From Mesorhizobium wenxiniae (GTDB lineage: Bacteria; Pseudomonadota; Alphaproteobacteria; Rhizobiales; Rhizobiaceae), in NCBI RefSeq assembly GCF_002284535.1, contig NZ_NPKH01000020.1, positions 62,001 through 126,000 on the forward strand: a stretch of 64,000 nucleotides of DNA. Direction: 5' to 3'. Below the pieces are notes generated by a model. It was not told the origin of the DNA, searched no databases, and saw only the letters and a list, made by a program, of their open reading frames with translations. This document shows positions 10,038 to 20,994 of this stretch, piece after piece (position 1 is the stretch's first letter; every line of letters begins with the position of its first letter). Both the position numbers and the translations under genes were made by a program.

Positions 10038-11080
10038 CACGCAAACCCCGTGATCTTGAGGAACGCGGCGACGATCACCACCATCGCCAGCGAGATCGGC
10101 AGGAAGACCTTCCAGCCGAGCCGCATCAGCTGGTCGTAGCGGTAGCGCGGCACGAAGGCCTTCACCATGGAGATCATGAAGAACACCAGGCAGACCTTGA
10201 GCACGAACCAGATCAGACCCGGCACCCAGGTGAAAGGAGCGAAGTCGAAGGGCGGCAGCCAGCCGCCGAGGAACAGGATGGTGGCCAGCGCGCACATCAG
10301 CACGATGGCGACATACTCGCCGAGGAAGAACAGCAGGAACGGCGTCGACGAATATTCGACCATATGGCCGGCGACGAGTTCGGATTCGGCTTCGACAAGG
10401 TCAAAAGGCGGGCGGTTCGTTTCGGCCAGCGCCGAGATGAAGAAGATGACGAACATCGGGAACAGCGACAGCCAATGCCAGTCGAGGAAGGTGTTGGGCA
10501 GGCCAACCCGCGTGCCCAGCCCATCCTGCTGCGACAGCACGATGTCGGACAGGTTGAGAGATCCGACGCAAAGCAGCACGGTAACGATGACGAAGCCGAT
10601 CGAGACCTCGTAGGACACCATCTGCGCCGCCGAGCGCAGCGCGCCGAGGAACGGATATTTCGAGTTGGACGCCCAGCCGCCCATGATCACGCCATAGACC
10701 TCGAGCGAGGAGATGGCGAAGACATAGAGGATGCCGACATTGACGTTGGCGATCGCCCAGCCCTCGTTGACCGGGATCACCGCCCAGGCCGAGATCGCCA
10801 GCACTGCCGAAACCAAAGGCGCCAGCAGAAAAACGCCCTTGTTGGCGCCGGACGGAATCACCGGCTCCTTGAAAACGAACTTCAGAAGGTCGGCGAAAGC
10901 CTGCAGCGTGCCCCATGGACCGACGACGTTCGGGCCGCGGCGCAGCTGCACCGCCGCCCAGATCTTGCGGTCCGCGTACAGGATGTAGGCGACGAAGATC
11001 AACAGCACGACGATCAGCACGACCGACTTCAACAGGATGAGCAGCGCCGGCAGCACGTAGAAGGAGAAGAAGGTGTCCAT
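10037..11080 (-). CDS. nuoH: NADH-quinone oxidoreductase subunit H
   Basis: The 347-aa protein has eight membrane helices and lines the quinone chamber at the junction of the arms. Family signatures include [11 protein letters not shown] near the N-terminus and [19 protein letters not shown] (the acidic loop of the E-channel). The ATG at 11080 lies two bases after the nuoG stop; longer open frame upstream is nuoG antisense-free overlap and is not used. Confidence 0.97.
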   Translation of the reverse strand: MDTFFSFYVLPALLILLKSVVLIVVLLIFVAYILYADRKIWAAVQLRRGPNVVGPWGTLQAFADLLKFVFKEPVIPSGANKGVFLLAPLVSAVLAISAWAVIPVNEGWAIANVNVGILYVFAISSLEVYGVIMGGWASNSKYPFLGALRSAAQMVSYEVSIGFVIVTVLLCVGSLNLSDIVLSQQDGLGTRVGLPNTFLDWHWLSLFPMFVIFFISALAETNRPPFDLVEAESELVAGHMVEYSSTPFLLFFLGEYVAIVLMCALATILFLGGWLPPFDFAPFTWVPGLIWFVLKVCLVFFMISMVKAFVPRYRYDQLMRLGWKVFLPISLAMVVIVAAFLKITGFA

Positions 11081-11082
11081 GC

Positions 11083-13164
11083 TTATTCCGCCGCCTGCCT
11101 GAAGCCGTTTTTCGCCAGCGCCGAGCATTCCGCCATCACGGCGGAAGCCCGCGCGATCGGGTTGGTCAGGTAGAAATCCTTGATCGGCGAGGTGAAGGCG
11201 CCCTTATTCAGCCGCCCGCCGAGCTTCGCCACTTTGGCGACATCGTCAACGTTGCCGGCCGCCACCTGGTCGATGCGGGCAAGATGCGGGTATTCCGAAT
11301 AGAGTTTCGCGCGAAGCTGCGGCAGCGAATCGAACGGCAGCTTCTTGCCCAGCACATCCGACAGCGCCCGCAGGATCGCCCAGTCCTCGCGCGCATCGCC
11401 CGGCGCGAAGCCGGCACGGTTGGTCTGCTGCACGCGGCCCTCGGTGTTGACGTAGGTGCCCGATTTTTCGGTATAGGCGGCGCCCGGCAGGATAACGTTG
11501 GCGCGGTGCGCGCCCTGATCGCCATGCGTGCCGATATAAACGACGAAGGCGCCGCCGGTCTTGGCCATGTCGATCTCGTCGGCGCCGAGCAGGAACAGCA
11601 CGTCCATATCGCCCAGCATTCCGGCGACGTTTTTGCCGCCCTCACCCGGCACGAAGCCGACATCGAGCCCGCCGACACGCGCCGCCGCAGTGTGCATCAC
11701 GGCAAACCCGTTCCAGTCGGTTCTCGCGGCATTGACGGCGGTGGCGAGCTTCGCCGCCTGGCCGAGCACGGCCGCGCCATCCGAGCGTGCCAGCGCACCC
11801 TGGCCGACGATAACAAGCGGATGCGTCGCTTTCTTCAGCATCTGGAAGAACTTGCTGTTGCCGTCGGCCAGATCCTTCAGCGATTCCGTTCCGGCGCCGA
11901 GCTGCTCATAGTCGTAGCGCGTGTCGCCGACATCGCCGATAACGCCGACCGGCAGGTTGCCGACCCGCCAGCGCTTGCGGATGCGGGCGTTGAGCAAGGA
12001 CGCCTCGAAGCGCGGATTGGCGCCGATGATCAGCACCGCGTCGGCCTGCTCGATGCCCTCGATGGTCGCGTTGAAGATATAGCTTGCCCGGCCGAGCGAC
12101 GGATCGAGCGCGGCACCGTCTTGGCGGCAGTCGGTGTTCTTCGAGCCGAGCGAGGCCATCAGCAGCTTCAGCGCATAGATCTCCTCGACGGCGGCGAGAT
12201 CACCTGCAATGGCGCCGATCTTGTCGGGTGCAGTGCTCGACACCGCTTCCTTGATCGCGGAGAAAGCCTCGGCCCAGCTTGCCGGGGCCAGCTTGCCGTT
12301 CTTGCGGACGTATGGCCGGTCGAGGCGCTGGGTGCGCAAGCCGTCCCAGATGAAGCGGGTCTTGTCGGAAATCCACTCCTCGTTCACCGCCTCGTTGGTG
12401 CGCGGCAGGATGCGCATCACTTCGCGGCCTCTGGAATCGACGCGGATCGCCGAGCCGACAGCATCCATCACGTCGATGGACTCGGTCTTGGTCAGCTCCC
12501 ACGGCCGTGCCTGGAAGGCGTAGGGTTTGGAGGTCAGCGCGCCGACCGGGCAAAGGTCGATGACGTTGCCCTGCAGTTCCGAGGTCATCGCGCTTTCGAG
12601 ATAGGTGGTGATCTCGGCGTCCTCGCCGCGGCCGATCAGGCCGAGCTCGGAAATACCGGCAATTTCGGTGGTGAAGCGAACGCAGCGCGTGCAATGGATG
12701 CAACGGTTCATGATCGTTTTGACCAGCGGCCCGATATACTTGTCTTCGACCGCCCGCTTGTTCTCGTGATAGCGCGAGGAATCGACGCCGAACGCCATCG
12801 CCTGGTCCTGCAGGTCGCACTCGCCGCCCTGGTCGCAGATCGGGCAATCCAGCGGATGGTTGATCAGCAGGAATTCCATCACGCCTTCCCTGGCCTTCTT
12901 GACCATCGGCGTGTTGGTAAAAATTTCCGGCGTTTCGCCATTCGGTCCGGGGCGCAGGTCGCGCACGCCCATGGCGCAGGACGCCTGCGGCTTGGGCGGA
13001 CCGCCCTTCACCTCGATCAGGCACATGCGGCAGTTGCCGGCGATCGACAGCCGCTCATGGAAGCAGAAGCGCGGCACTTCCGCGCCGGCATCCTCGGCTG
13101 CCTGCAGCAGCGTGTAGTGGTCGGGTACAGTAATCTCTTTCCCGTCGACCTTGAGCTTTGCCAT
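11083..13164 (-). CDS. nuoG: NADH-quinone oxidoreductase subunit G
   Basis: This 693-aa subunit begins with a [2Fe-2S] ferredoxin domain (C34, C45, C48, C63). It continues with the His-ligated [4Fe-4S] cluster N5 (H103, C107, C110, C116) and cluster N4 (C155, C158, C161, C205), then a molybdopterin-oxidoreductase-like domain lacking cofactor. The extra N7 cysteine motif of E. coli is not evident, matching the shorter mitochondrial-type 75-kDa subunit. The helix-hairpin-helix gene lies 75 bp upstream. Confidence 0.97.
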   Translation of the reverse strand: MAKLKVDGKEITVPDHYTLLQAAEDAGAEVPRFCFHERLSIAGNCRMCLIEVKGGPPKPQASCAMGVRDLRPGPNGETPEIFTNTPMVKKAREGVMEFLLINHPLDCPICDQGGECDLQDQAMAFGVDSSRYHENKRAVEDKYIGPLVKTIMNRCIHCTRCVRFTTEIAGISELGLIGRGEDAEITTYLESAMTSELQGNVIDLCPVGALTSKPYAFQARPWELTKTESIDVMDAVGSAIRVDSRGREVMRILPRTNEAVNEEWISDKTRFIWDGLRTQRLDRPYVRKNGKLAPASWAEAFSAIKEAVSSTAPDKIGAIAGDLAAVEEIYALKLLMASLGSKNTDCRQDGAALDPSLGRASYIFNATIEGIEQADAVLIIGANPRFEASLLNARIRKRWRVGNLPVGVIGDVGDTRYDYEQLGAGTESLKDLADGNSKFFQMLKKATHPLVIVGQGALARSDGAAVLGQAAKLATAVNAARTDWNGFAVMHTAAARVGGLDVGFVPGEGGKNVAGMLGDMDVLFLLGADEIDMAKTGGAFVVYIGTHGDQGAHRANVILPGAAYTEKSGTYVNTEGRVQQTNRAGFAPGDAREDWAILRALSDVLGKKLPFDSLPQLRAKLYSEYPHLARIDQVAAGNVDDVAKVAKLGGRLNKGAFTSPIKDFYLTNPIARASAVMAECSALAKNGFRQAAE

Positions 13165-13239
13165 GTCGTCTCAAACCCCTGCGGACATTCCGCAATCTTT
13201 CTTTCCGGGGCGCAACCGAAACCGCGCCCGGCATTGAAT

Positions 13240-13929
13240 TCAATGTTTGGCCGCGGCCAGCACCGCCGCCTGGCCAAGCCAGTCGTCGCGCTCGATGCGG
13301 CCCTTGAACGACAGATAATCGTCGACCCAGGCGATCTCTTCCGGCGTCCATGCCGCAATCTGGCCGTAGGTCCAGATCCCCAAGCCGTTCAGCACCTCTT
13401 CCAGCTTCGGCCCGATCCCCGATATCGCCTTGAGGTCGGCCGGATTTGCCGGACGATCCATGGCCTTGGGCTGCTTGAAGTCCTCGGGCATCAACCCGGT
13501 CGGCGCGGCAGCCGCATCCACCACGCTCCGTGTATTATCCATGCCGCTCGCCGCTATGTCATTCACGTTCCTGGCGAAGGACTGCGCATCGGCGATCAGG
13601 GTTTTCGTCGCCGCGCGCGCCTTGGTCGAGGAGCTTGTCCCTGTCCCGGAAAAGCGTTCGACCCTGGCATCGAAATCGTCGACGATCGGCTGGAAAAGCC
13701 GCTGCGAGGCCTCGGCGGCGCCCGAGAGCACGCCCATCCACACCCCAAAAGCATGATTGGCAAGCCCGAAGCCGAGCGCCGACATCGCTGCCGCACCCGC
13801 GACAGGGTGCGCCAGGAGATTGAAGGCACTGGCCATCTCCTTCGGCATCATCCTTGTCAGGTCCTGGTTCATCTTCTCGAACGGGTCCAAATCTGGCATC
13901 AAATGATCGGGTCTCGAATTCAGCGACAT
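13240..13929 (-). CDS. Helix-hairpin-helix protein of nuo operon
   Basis: The 229-aa protein sits between nuoF and nuoG. Residues 15-85 are a phasin-like amphipathic/hydrophobic region (DPFEKMNQDL, GFGLANHAFGVWMGV). Residues 86-160 are low-complexity polar sequence. Residues 165-195 form a helix-hairpin-helix (DLKAISGIGPKLEEVLNGLG) followed by a tryptophan-rich tail (YGQIAAWTPEEIAWVDDYL). The HHH tail resembles the C-terminal extension I recall on NuoE of other rhizobia. The ATG at 13929 has GGAGA seven bases upstream. Role unknown; perhaps a complex I accessory or assembly protein by position. Confidence 0.78.
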   Translation of the reverse strand: MSLNSRPDHLMPDLDPFEKMNQDLTRMMPKEMASAFNLLAHPVAGAAAMSALGFGLANHAFGVWMGVLSGAAEASQRLFQPIVDDFDARVERFSGTGTSSSTKARAATKTLIADAQSFARNVNDIAASGMDNTRSVVDAAAAPTGLMPEDFKQPKAMDRPANPADLKAISGIGPKLEEVLNGLGIWTYGQIAAWTPEEIAWVDDYLSFKGRIERDDWLGQAAVLAAAKH

Positions 13930-13975
13930 AGGTGGTCTCCTGGTCGTTTCTTCCGTATGCCCCGGCCTGTTTTCC

Positions 13976-14052
13976 TCAAATCGGGCACTTGCCCGTATTT
14001 CAAATCGGGCACTTGCCCGCATTCCAATCGGGCATTCGCCCGTCTTTCAAAT
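13976..14052. repeat. Tandem array of small hairpins
   Basis: Three consecutive 23-24-bp units (13976-13999, 14000-14023, 14024-14046) are followed by a partial fourth (TCAAAT). Each has the form TCAAATCGGGCACTTGCCCG plus a short T-rich tail, and each contains a hairpin CGGGCA/TGCCCG (the third has CGGGCATTCGCCCG). The array fills the gap between nuoF and the helix-hairpin-helix gene and would be transcribed in the nuo mRNA as a row of stem-loops. Units differ at a few positions, so the array is not brand new. Confidence 0.8.
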
Positions 14053-14059
14053 TTCTTGT

Positions 14060-15364
14060 CTATTCCGCCGCCACCATCACCGGCTCTGCGCGGTGCGCGT
14101 TGCGCGAAAACTCATCGATGCGCCGCTCCACCTCGCCGCGGAAATGCCGCATCAGGCCCTGGATCGGCCACGCCGCCGCATCGCCCAGCGCGCAGATCGT
14201 GTGGCCTTCGACCTGTTTGGTCACGTCGAGCAGCATGTCGATCTCACGCTTCTGCGCCTCGCCGCGCACCAGCCGCTCCATCACCCGCCACATCCAGCCG
14301 GTGCCTTCGCGGCACGGCGTGCATTGGCCGCAACTCTCGTGCTTGTAGAAGTATGAAAGCCGCGCGATCGCCTTCACGATATCGGTCGATTTGTCCATGA
14401 CGATGACAGCCGCCGTGCCGAGGCCCGATTTCAGGTCGCGCAGCGCATCGAAATCCATCGGCGCGTCGATGATCTGCTCCGCCGGCACCAGCGGCACCGA
14501 AGCGCCGCCCGGAATGACCGCCAGCAGATTGTCCCAGCCGCCGCGAATACCGCCGCAATGCGTCTCGATCAGCTCGCGGAACGGGATCGACATCGCCTCT
14601 TCGACGGTGCACGGATTGTTGACGTGGCCGGAGATGCAGAACAGCTTGGTGCCGACATTGTTGGGCCGGCCGAAGGACGAGAACCAGGCAGCGCCGCGGC
14701 GCAAAATGGTCGGCGCCACCGCGATCGACTCGACATTGTTGACTGTCGTCGGGCAGCCATAGAGGCCGACATTGGCCGGAAATGGCGGCTTCAGCCGCGG
14801 CTGGCCCTTCTTGCCTTCGAGGCTTTCGAGCAGCGCCGTTTCCTCGCCACAGATATAGGCGCCGGCGCCATGGTGCATGTAGATGTCGAAGTCGTAGCCG
14901 GACGTGTTATTCTTGCCGATCAGCTTGGCCTCATAGGCCTCGTCGATGGCGCGCTGCAGCGCCTCGCGCTCGCGGATGAACTCGCCGCGCACATAGATGT
15001 AGGCGGCAACCGCGCCCATGGCGAAGCCGGCGATCAGGCAGCCCTCGACCAGCGTGTGCGGGTCGTGGCGCAATATATCACGGTCCTTGCACGTGCCGGG
15101 TTCGGATTCGTCGGCATTGACGACGAGATAGCTCGGCCTCCCGTCGCTCTGCTTGGGCATGAACGACCATTTCAGCCCGGTCGGGAAGCCGGCGCCGCCG
15201 CGGCCGCGCAAGCCGGATGCCTTCATCTCGTTGACGATCCAGTCGCGCCCCTTGGCGATGATGCCAGGCGTGTTGTCCCAGGCGCCGCGCGCCATCGCGC
15301 CGGCCAGCGACTTGTCGAAGCGGCCGTAGATGTTGTTGAAGATGCGGTCTCTGTCCTGAAGCAT
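14060..15364 (-). CDS. nuoF: NADH-quinone oxidoreductase subunit F
   Basis: The 434-aa NADH-binding flavoprotein has the glycine-rich [10 protein letters not shown] (about 54-63) for FMN/NADH. Cluster N3 ligands are C345, C348, C351 ([11 protein letters not shown]) and C391 (HTICALGD). It oxidises NADH and passes electrons to NuoE and NuoG. Length is normal. The ATG lies nine bases after nuoE; the stop precedes the hairpin array. Confidence 0.97.
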   Translation of the reverse strand: MLQDRDRIFNNIYGRFDKSLAGAMARGAWDNTPGIIAKGRDWIVNEMKASGLRGRGGAGFPTGLKWSFMPKQSDGRPSYLVVNADESEPGTCKDRDILRHDPHTLVEGCLIAGFAMGAVAAYIYVRGEFIREREALQRAIDEAYEAKLIGKNNTSGYDFDIYMHHGAGAYICGEETALLESLEGKKGQPRLKPPFPANVGLYGCPTTVNNVESIAVAPTILRRGAAWFSSFGRPNNVGTKLFCISGHVNNPCTVEEAMSIPFRELIETHCGGIRGGWDNLLAVIPGGASVPLVPAEQIIDAPMDFDALRDLKSGLGTAAVIVMDKSTDIVKAIARLSYFYKHESCGQCTPCREGTGWMWRVMERLVRGEAQKREIDMLLDVTKQVEGHTICALGDAAAWPIQGLMRHFRGEVERRIDEFSRNAHRAEPVMVAAE

Positions 15365-15373
15365 GTTCGTTCC

Positions 15374-16450
15374 TCAGACCGGTTTCTTGCCGGTGGGCCG
15401 ATTCTTGTCCATGAGCGACGGCTTGGCCGGCTTGGCGGCTACCTTCTTGCCGCCAGCGCCCAACGGCGCATTCTTCAATTCCGGCGCCTTGAAAGCAGCC
15501 GCTGGATCAGCCTTGGTCTTGGGACCGCTGCGCTGTTTCGGAACCTTTTCGACCTCCGGCGCGGCCCTGTTGGCATTGGCCGCCGAATGCCGCGGTGCGG
15601 CGACGCTCGCCGCCTTTTCCGTCTCTGGTGCGACCTTCGTCGGGGAAGGCGATCTCAGCGCCGGGCTGGTTTCGGGCGCATCGGTCTTCGGCTTGCTGGC
15701 TTTCGATGGCGCGACAGGGGGAGCCGGTACTTGTGCGGCCGGAGCCGCCGGCGTTGCGACAATTGCCGCTGGCGCGGCCTCCCTGGCAGCCTTGGCGGCT
15801 GCCTTGGCTTCCCTGTCGCGGGTCGTCTTCAGGATCGCCTTTTCGCTCTTCAGCGTCGTCAGGCCGGTGATCGGCTCGGAGGTGATGCGGCCGTTCTGCG
15901 GGCCCGGCGTCACCGAGGCGCCCTTGCCGGCGTCGTAGAGATCGATGATCTCGGCAAGCCGCTCCGGCGTCAGGTCCTCGAACGTGTCCTTGAAGATCAT
16001 CACCATCGGCGCGTTGACGCAGGCGCCAAGGCATTCGACCTCCTCCCACGACAGCGTACCCTTGTCGTTGGTGTGGAACTGGTCGTGATGGATCTTCGAG
16101 CGGCACACGTCCATCAGCGCTTCCGAGCCGCGCAGCATGCAGGGCGTGGTGCCGCAAACCTGGATATGCGCGCGGGTGCCGACCGGATTGAGCTGGTACT
16201 GCGTGTAGAAGGTCGCGACTTCCAGCCCACGGATGTAAGGCATGCCGAGCATATCGGAGATCGTCTCGATCGCCGCCTTGGTCACCCAGCCTTCCTGCTC
16301 CTGCGCCAGCATCAGCAACGGGATGATCGCCGACTGCTCGCGGCCCTTCGGATACTTCTTGATCCATTGCTTCGCCGTTGCCGCATTCGCCCGGTTGAAG
16401 GCGAAGGCGGCTGGCTGGAGGTTGGCTTCTGCGAGACGGCGGACTGACAT
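15374..16450 (-). CDS. nuoE: NADH-quinone oxidoreductase subunit E, extended
   Basis: Residues 1-175 are a normal thioredoxin-like NuoE with [2Fe-2S] ligands C99, C104, C140 and C144 (QVCGTTPCM, ECLGACVNAP). Residues from about 205 to 358 form a long Ala/Pro/Lys-rich, low-complexity tail ending DKNRPTGKKPV. The whole protein is about twice the length of E. coli NuoE. Long tails on NuoE occur in rhizobia, but the usual terminal helix-hairpin-helix is absent here and is found instead in the separate gene after nuoF. The ATG follows the nuoD stop directly (TAAATG). Confidence 0.95.
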   Translation of the reverse strand: MSVRRLAEANLQPAAFAFNRANAATAKQWIKKYPKGREQSAIIPLLMLAQEQEGWVTKAAIETISDMLGMPYIRGLEVATFYTQYQLNPVGTRAHIQVCGTTPCMLRGSEALMDVCRSKIHHDQFHTNDKGTLSWEEVECLGACVNAPMVMIFKDTFEDLTPERLAEIIDLYDAGKGASVTPGPQNGRITSEPITGLTTLKSEKAILKTTRDREAKAAAKAAREAAPAAIVATPAAPAAQVPAPPVAPSKASKPKTDAPETSPALRSPSPTKVAPETEKAASVAAPRHSAANANRAAPEVEKVPKQRSGPKTKADPAAAFKAPELKNAPLGAGGKKVAAKPAKPSLMDKNRPTGKKPV

Positions 16451-17641
16451 TTAGCGATCGACCTCACCAAACACGATGTCGAGGGAGCCGAGAACGGCAG
16501 TGACGTCGGCCAACATGTGGCCGCGGCACAGGAAATCCATGGCCTGCAGATGCGCGAAACCGGGCGCCCGCAGCTTGCAGCGATAGGGCTTGTTGGTGCC
16601 GTCGGAGACCATATAGACGCCGAACTCGCCCTTCGGCGCTTCAACGGCCGCATAGACCTCGCCCGCCGGCACGCGGTAGCCCTCGGTGTAGAGCTTGAAG
16701 TGATGGATCAGCGCTTCCATGGAGCGCTTCATCGCCGCGCGCTTTGGCGGCACCACCTTGCCGTCGAGGTTTGACACCGGCCCCGTGCCTTCTTTGCCGA
16801 GCAGCAGGTCGACACATTGGCGCATGATCTTCGCCGACTGGCGCATCTCTTCCATGCGCACGAGATAACGGTCGAAACAGTCGCCGTTTTTGCCGACCGG
16901 AATGTCGAAATCCATCTCGGCATAGCATTCGTAAGGCTGCGACTTGCGCAGATCCCAGGCGACGCCGGAGCCGCGCACCATGACGCCCGAAAAGCCCCAC
17001 GCCCAGGCGTCGGCCAGCGAGACGGTGCCGATGTCGACATTGCGCTGCTTGAAGATGCGGTTGCCGGTGAGCAGTGCGTCGAGATCGTCGAGCGATTTCA
17101 GGAACGGGTCGATCCAGATGCCGATATCCTCGACCAGCTTCTGCGGCAGGTCCTGGTGGACGCCGCCGGGCCGGAAATAGGCCGCATGCATGCGCGAGCC
17201 ACTGGCCCGCTCATAGAATACCATGAGTTTTTCGCGCTCGACGAAGCCCCACAAGGGCGGCGTCAGCGCGCCGACATCCATCGCCTGCGTCGTCACATTG
17301 AGGATGTGCGACATGATGCGGCCGATCTCGCAATAAAGCACGCGGATCAGCTGGCCGCGCTTCGGCACTTCGATGCCGAGCAGTCGCTCGGCGGCAAGCG
17401 CGAAGGCATGCTCCTGGTTCATCGGCGCGCAATAGTCGAGCCGGTCGAGATATGGCACCGCCTGCAGATAGGTTTTGGCTTCGATCAGCTTTTCAGTGCC
17501 GCGATGCAACAGCCCGATATGCGGATCGACGCGATCTACGACTTCGCCATCGAGCTCCAGCACGAGGCGCAAAACGCCATGCGCCGCCGGATGTTGCGGG
17601 CCGAAATTGATGTTGAAGTTGCGAACGGAGGTTTCAGCCAT
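16451..17641 (-). CDS. nuoD: NADH-quinone oxidoreductase subunit D
   Basis: The 396-aa 49-kDa-type subunit forms the quinone site with NuoB. Signatures include [21 protein letters not shown] near the N-terminus (only its first 20 residues are the conserved block), [11 protein letters not shown] and the C-terminal DIVFGEVDR ending in Arg. Length is typical, and NuoC is separate rather than fused as in E. coli. It starts immediately after the nuoC stop. Confidence 0.97.
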   Translation of the reverse strand: MAETSVRNFNINFGPQHPAAHGVLRLVLELDGEVVDRVDPHIGLLHRGTEKLIEAKTYLQAVPYLDRLDYCAPMNQEHAFALAAERLLGIEVPKRGQLIRVLYCEIGRIMSHILNVTTQAMDVGALTPPLWGFVEREKLMVFYERASGSRMHAAYFRPGGVHQDLPQKLVEDIGIWIDPFLKSLDDLDALLTGNRIFKQRNVDIGTVSLADAWAWGFSGVMVRGSGVAWDLRKSQPYECYAEMDFDIPVGKNGDCFDRYLVRMEEMRQSAKIMRQCVDLLLGKEGTGPVSNLDGKVVPPKRAAMKRSMEALIHHFKLYTEGYRVPAGEVYAAVEAPKGEFGVYMVSDGTNKPYRCKLRAPGFAHLQAMDFLCRGHMLADVTAVLGSLDIVFGEVDR

Positions 17642-18244
17642 TTACTGCTTTGCCTTCTCATCCCCCGGGAGCACGTAATCCGTACCTTCCCACGGAGACA
17701 GAAAATCGAAATTGCGGAATTCCTGCTTCAATTCCACCGGCTCGTAGATGACCCGCTTGGCCTCGTCGTCGTAGCGCACCTCGACGAAACCGGTCAGCGG
17801 AAAATCCTTGCGCAGCGGATGACCCTCGAAGCCGTAATCGGTCAGAATCCGCCTGAGATCGGGATGGCCCGAAAACAGCACGCCATAGAGATCGTAGGTT
17901 TCGCGTTCGAACCAGTCGGCGCCCGGAAACACACCGGTGATCGATGGCACCATCGTCTCTTCGTCCGCCTGCACCTTGAGCCGGATGCGAACATTCTGCT
18001 TCGGCGACAGCAGATGATAGACGACGTCGAAGCGCTTGGCCCGCGACGGATAATCGGCGCCGCACACATCGATGATCGAAATGAACTGGCATTTTTGATC
18101 GTCGCGCAGGAAGGTTATCACCTCGATCAGATCGTGCGGCTCGACAGAGATGGTGAGTTCGCCATAGGCAAGCACCGCCTCGCCGATCCGGCCGTTCAGC
18201 TTCTCTCCGAGATAGGTCGAGAGTTCACTCAAGGACTGGCTCAT
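17642..18244 (-). CDS. nuoC: NADH-quinone oxidoreductase subunit C
   Basis: The 200-aa 30-kDa-type subunit of the peripheral arm carries [20 protein letters not shown] and the [16 protein letters not shown]-terminal block. It packs against NuoD and carries no cofactor. The ATG at 18244 lies five bases after the nuoB stop; a GTG at 18253 that overlaps that stop is the alternative. Confidence 0.96.
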   Translation of the reverse strand: MSQSLSELSTYLGEKLNGRIGEAVLAYGELTISVEPHDLIEVITFLRDDQKCQFISIIDVCGADYPSRAKRFDVVYHLLSPKQNVRIRLKVQADEETMVPSITGVFPGADWFERETYDLYGVLFSGHPDLRRILTDYGFEGHPLRKDFPLTGFVEVRYDDEAKRVIYEPVELKQEFRNFDFLSPWEGTDYVLPGDEKAKQ

Positions 18245-18249
18245 GCCGC

Positions 18250-19187
<938 letters not shown>

Positions 19188-19523
19188 GCTGCAGCTTTCC
19201 GTTGGCGGCCAATCCACTCTGATTACAGCACCGGACCCACTTGCGGAAGCGTGACAGTTTAACCACTGAACCGTTTTAGGAGGCTCTATGCTGCAACGCG
19301 GCGAGGGTTAGCGCAGCGCTTTCGGCGAAGCAAGTCAAACCTTGTTCAAAACACGGTGCCTGGACGGCATATCCGGATAAACTGGTCCGATCCGCTCCTG
19401 TTTGATTTCTTTTAAATGTTACTCCAGTTTTCTCTCCTGACATAGATGCCGCCAAGACCCTGCTAGCATGGCGCGGAATCATCGTCCAAACCTTGGGTCG
19501 AACGCCAACAGAGTGCCGTCTGC
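19188..19523. other. Divergent intergenic region, nuoA / ycaQ-like
   Basis: These 336 bp separate the minus-strand nuo operon from a plus-strand gene and must hold the nuo promoter. A TTGACT lies on the minus strand at 19333-19338, but I cannot find a convincing -10 box at the right spacing, so I do not call a promoter. No terminator, repeat or small gene with a good ribosome site was seen. Confidence 0.6.
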
Positions 19524-20723
19524 ATGAAGGAAAAAATCTCGCTCGCCATGGCCCGGCGCATAGCGCTTGCCGCACAGGGGTTTGCCGATACTCGCCCTAA
19601 CAGCACGCCTGATCGCCGCCATCTGGCCCGCGTCCTTGCCCGCACCGGCCTGCTGCAGATCGATTCCGTCAGTGCGGTGGTGCGTGCTCACTATATGCCG
19701 CTCTATTCGCGGCTTGGCCCCTACCCGCTTGCGCTGCTCGACAACGCCGCCGTGACGCGCAAGCGCAAAGTCTTCGAATATTGGGCGCATGAGGCCTCCT
19801 TTCTGCCGGTCGAGACCTATCCACTGATGCGCTGGCGCATGGAGCGGGCCGAACGCGGCGAGGAAATGTATAACGGGCTGGCCAAGTGGGGCCGCGAACG
19901 CGCCGCCTACATTGAAGACATCTATCGCGAGGTCGTTCAACGCGGCCCGATCGCCGCTTCCGCCCTGGAAGGCCAGAAAGGCTCGGGCGGCTGGTGGGGC
20001 TGGAGCGATGCCAAGCACGCTTTCGAATGGCTGTTTTGGGCTGGCCGCATCACCACGGCGTCGCGTCGTGGCTTCGAGCGGCGCTACGATCTGCCGGAGC
20101 GAGTGCTGCCGCCTGCGATACTTGCCCTGCCAGTGCCCTCCCCTGAGGATGCGCACCGCGAATTGCTGCGCATTTCCGCCCGCGCCCACGGGGTCGCGAC
20201 GGCGGGCGACCTGCGCGATTATTTCCGCCTCTCTCCAGGCGACATCAAGGGCCGGATTGAGGAACTGGTCGACGCCGGCGATCTTTTGCCCGTACGCGTC
20301 GAAGGCTGGGACAAGCCTGCCTATCTTTACAAGGACGCCCGTTTTCCGCGCAAGATCGAGGCACGCGCGTTGCTCGCTCCGTTCGATCCGGTCGTCTTCG
20401 AGCGGTCGCGCACGGAAAGACTGTTCGGCTTCCGTTATCGCATCGAGATCTACACCCCCGTCGAAAAGCGCCAGTACGGCTACTATGTGCTGCCGTTCCT
20501 GCTTGGCGAAAGGATCGTGGCGCGCATCGACCTCAAGGCCGACCGCCCCGCCGGCGTGCTGCGCGTCCATGCCGCCTATGCCGAGCCCGGCGCCCCGCCG
20601 AAAACCGCCGCCGAACTCTTCGAGGAGTTGAAGCTGATGCAGGGTTGGCTCGGGCTGAAACGCATCGAAGTGACTCCGGCCGGCGACCTGGGTTCGGCTC
20701 TCGCCAACATTGCCGCATCGTAG
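19524..20723 (+). CDS. YcaQ-type winged-helix DNA glycosylase
   Basis: The 399-aa protein fits the HTH_42/YcaQ family (AlkZ-like), monofunctional glycosylases that unhook interstrand crosslinks or bulky alkylated bases. The family's catalytic QxD motif is visible as LQIDSVSAVVRAHY. Tandem winged-helix segments follow, for example SARAHGVATAGDLRDYF, then the LLAPFDPVVF and RLFGFRYRIEIYTP blocks. Length matches the family. It stands alone between nuoA and the cobalamin riboswitch. Family assignment is good; the actual lesion substrate is inferred. Confidence 0.85.
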   Translation: MKEKISLAMARRIALAAQGFADTRPNSTPDRRHLARVLARTGLLQIDSVSAVVRAHYMPLYSRLGPYPLALLDNAAVTRKRKVFEYWAHEASFLPVETYPLMRWRMERAERGEEMYNGLAKWGRERAAYIEDIYREVVQRGPIAASALEGQKGSGGWWGWSDAKHAFEWLFWAGRITTASRRGFERRYDLPERVLPPAILALPVPSPEDAHRELLRISARAHGVATAGDLRDYFRLSPGDIKGRIEELVDAGDLLPVRVEGWDKPAYLYKDARFPRKIEARALLAPFDPVVFERSRTERLFGFRYRIEIYTPVEKRQYGYYVLPFLLGERIVARIDLKADRPAGVLRVHAAYAEPGAPPKTAAELFEELKLMQGWLGLKRIEVTPAGDLGSALANIAAS

Positions 20724-20730
20724 ACGTGCG

Positions 20731-20759
20731 TTGACACGACTGCCTGCACAAGCCTAAAT
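20731..20759 (+). promoter_or_regulatory. Sigma70-like promoter of cob operon
   Basis: TTGACA at 20731-20736 and CTAAAT at 20754-20759 are separated by exactly 17 bp. The pair lies just upstream of the cobalamin riboswitch, the expected place for the operon promoter. It begins eight bases after the stop of the YcaQ-like gene. Confidence 0.7.
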
Positions 20760-20766
20760 CCAGTCC

Positions 20767-20943
20767 AGACGGTCTCCTCTCGGCAAAGGGAGGAGCCAAG
20801 AGGGAATGCGGTGCGAAATTCCGATTTCAAATCCGCGGCTGTCCCCGCAACTGTAAGCGACGAGCCAAGGCCGAAAACCACTGGGACGGTCCCGGGAAGG
20901 CGGCACCAAGGCGATGACCCGCGAGCCAGGAGACCTGCCGTCT
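20767..20943 (+). promoter_or_regulatory. Cobalamin (AdoCbl) riboswitch
   Basis: The closing stem P1 pairs AGACGG (20767-20772) with CCGTCT (20938-20943). The conserved core is visible: GAATGCGGTGCGAAATTCCG, CCGCGGCTGTCCCCGCAACTG, the GCCACTG-equivalent ACCACTGGG, and the B12 box GCGAGCCAGGAGACCTGCC (20921-20939). It precedes DUF1636-cobW-cobN and should repress the operon when adenosylcobalamin is abundant. I see no clear terminator after it, so control may be at translation of the first gene. Confidence 0.93.
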
Positions 20944-20994
20944 AGGACAAAAGAATCCGATCGCCTGGCGGGTTTTCCGGGCAAGGAGCCTGAT

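Noticed and set aside
13976..14052. Tandem units considered as a CRISPR array
   Set aside because: The units abut with no spacers and there are no cas genes; it is a tandem hairpin repeat.
11284..14400. Over 1000-codon open frame antisense to nuoG, the HHH gene and nuoF
   Set aside because: It covers three well-supported genes on the opposite strand and its translation has no recognisable domain; such mirror frames are common at high GC.
19300..19340. TTGACT on the minus strand as the nuo promoter
   Set aside because: No -10-like hexamer is found at 16-19 bp spacing, so the evidence is too weak to call.
20914..20994. ATG at 20914 as start of the DUF1636 gene
   Set aside because: It lies within the riboswitch B12 box and would translate aptamer sequence; the TTG at 20995 has the ribosome site and a sensible N-terminus.
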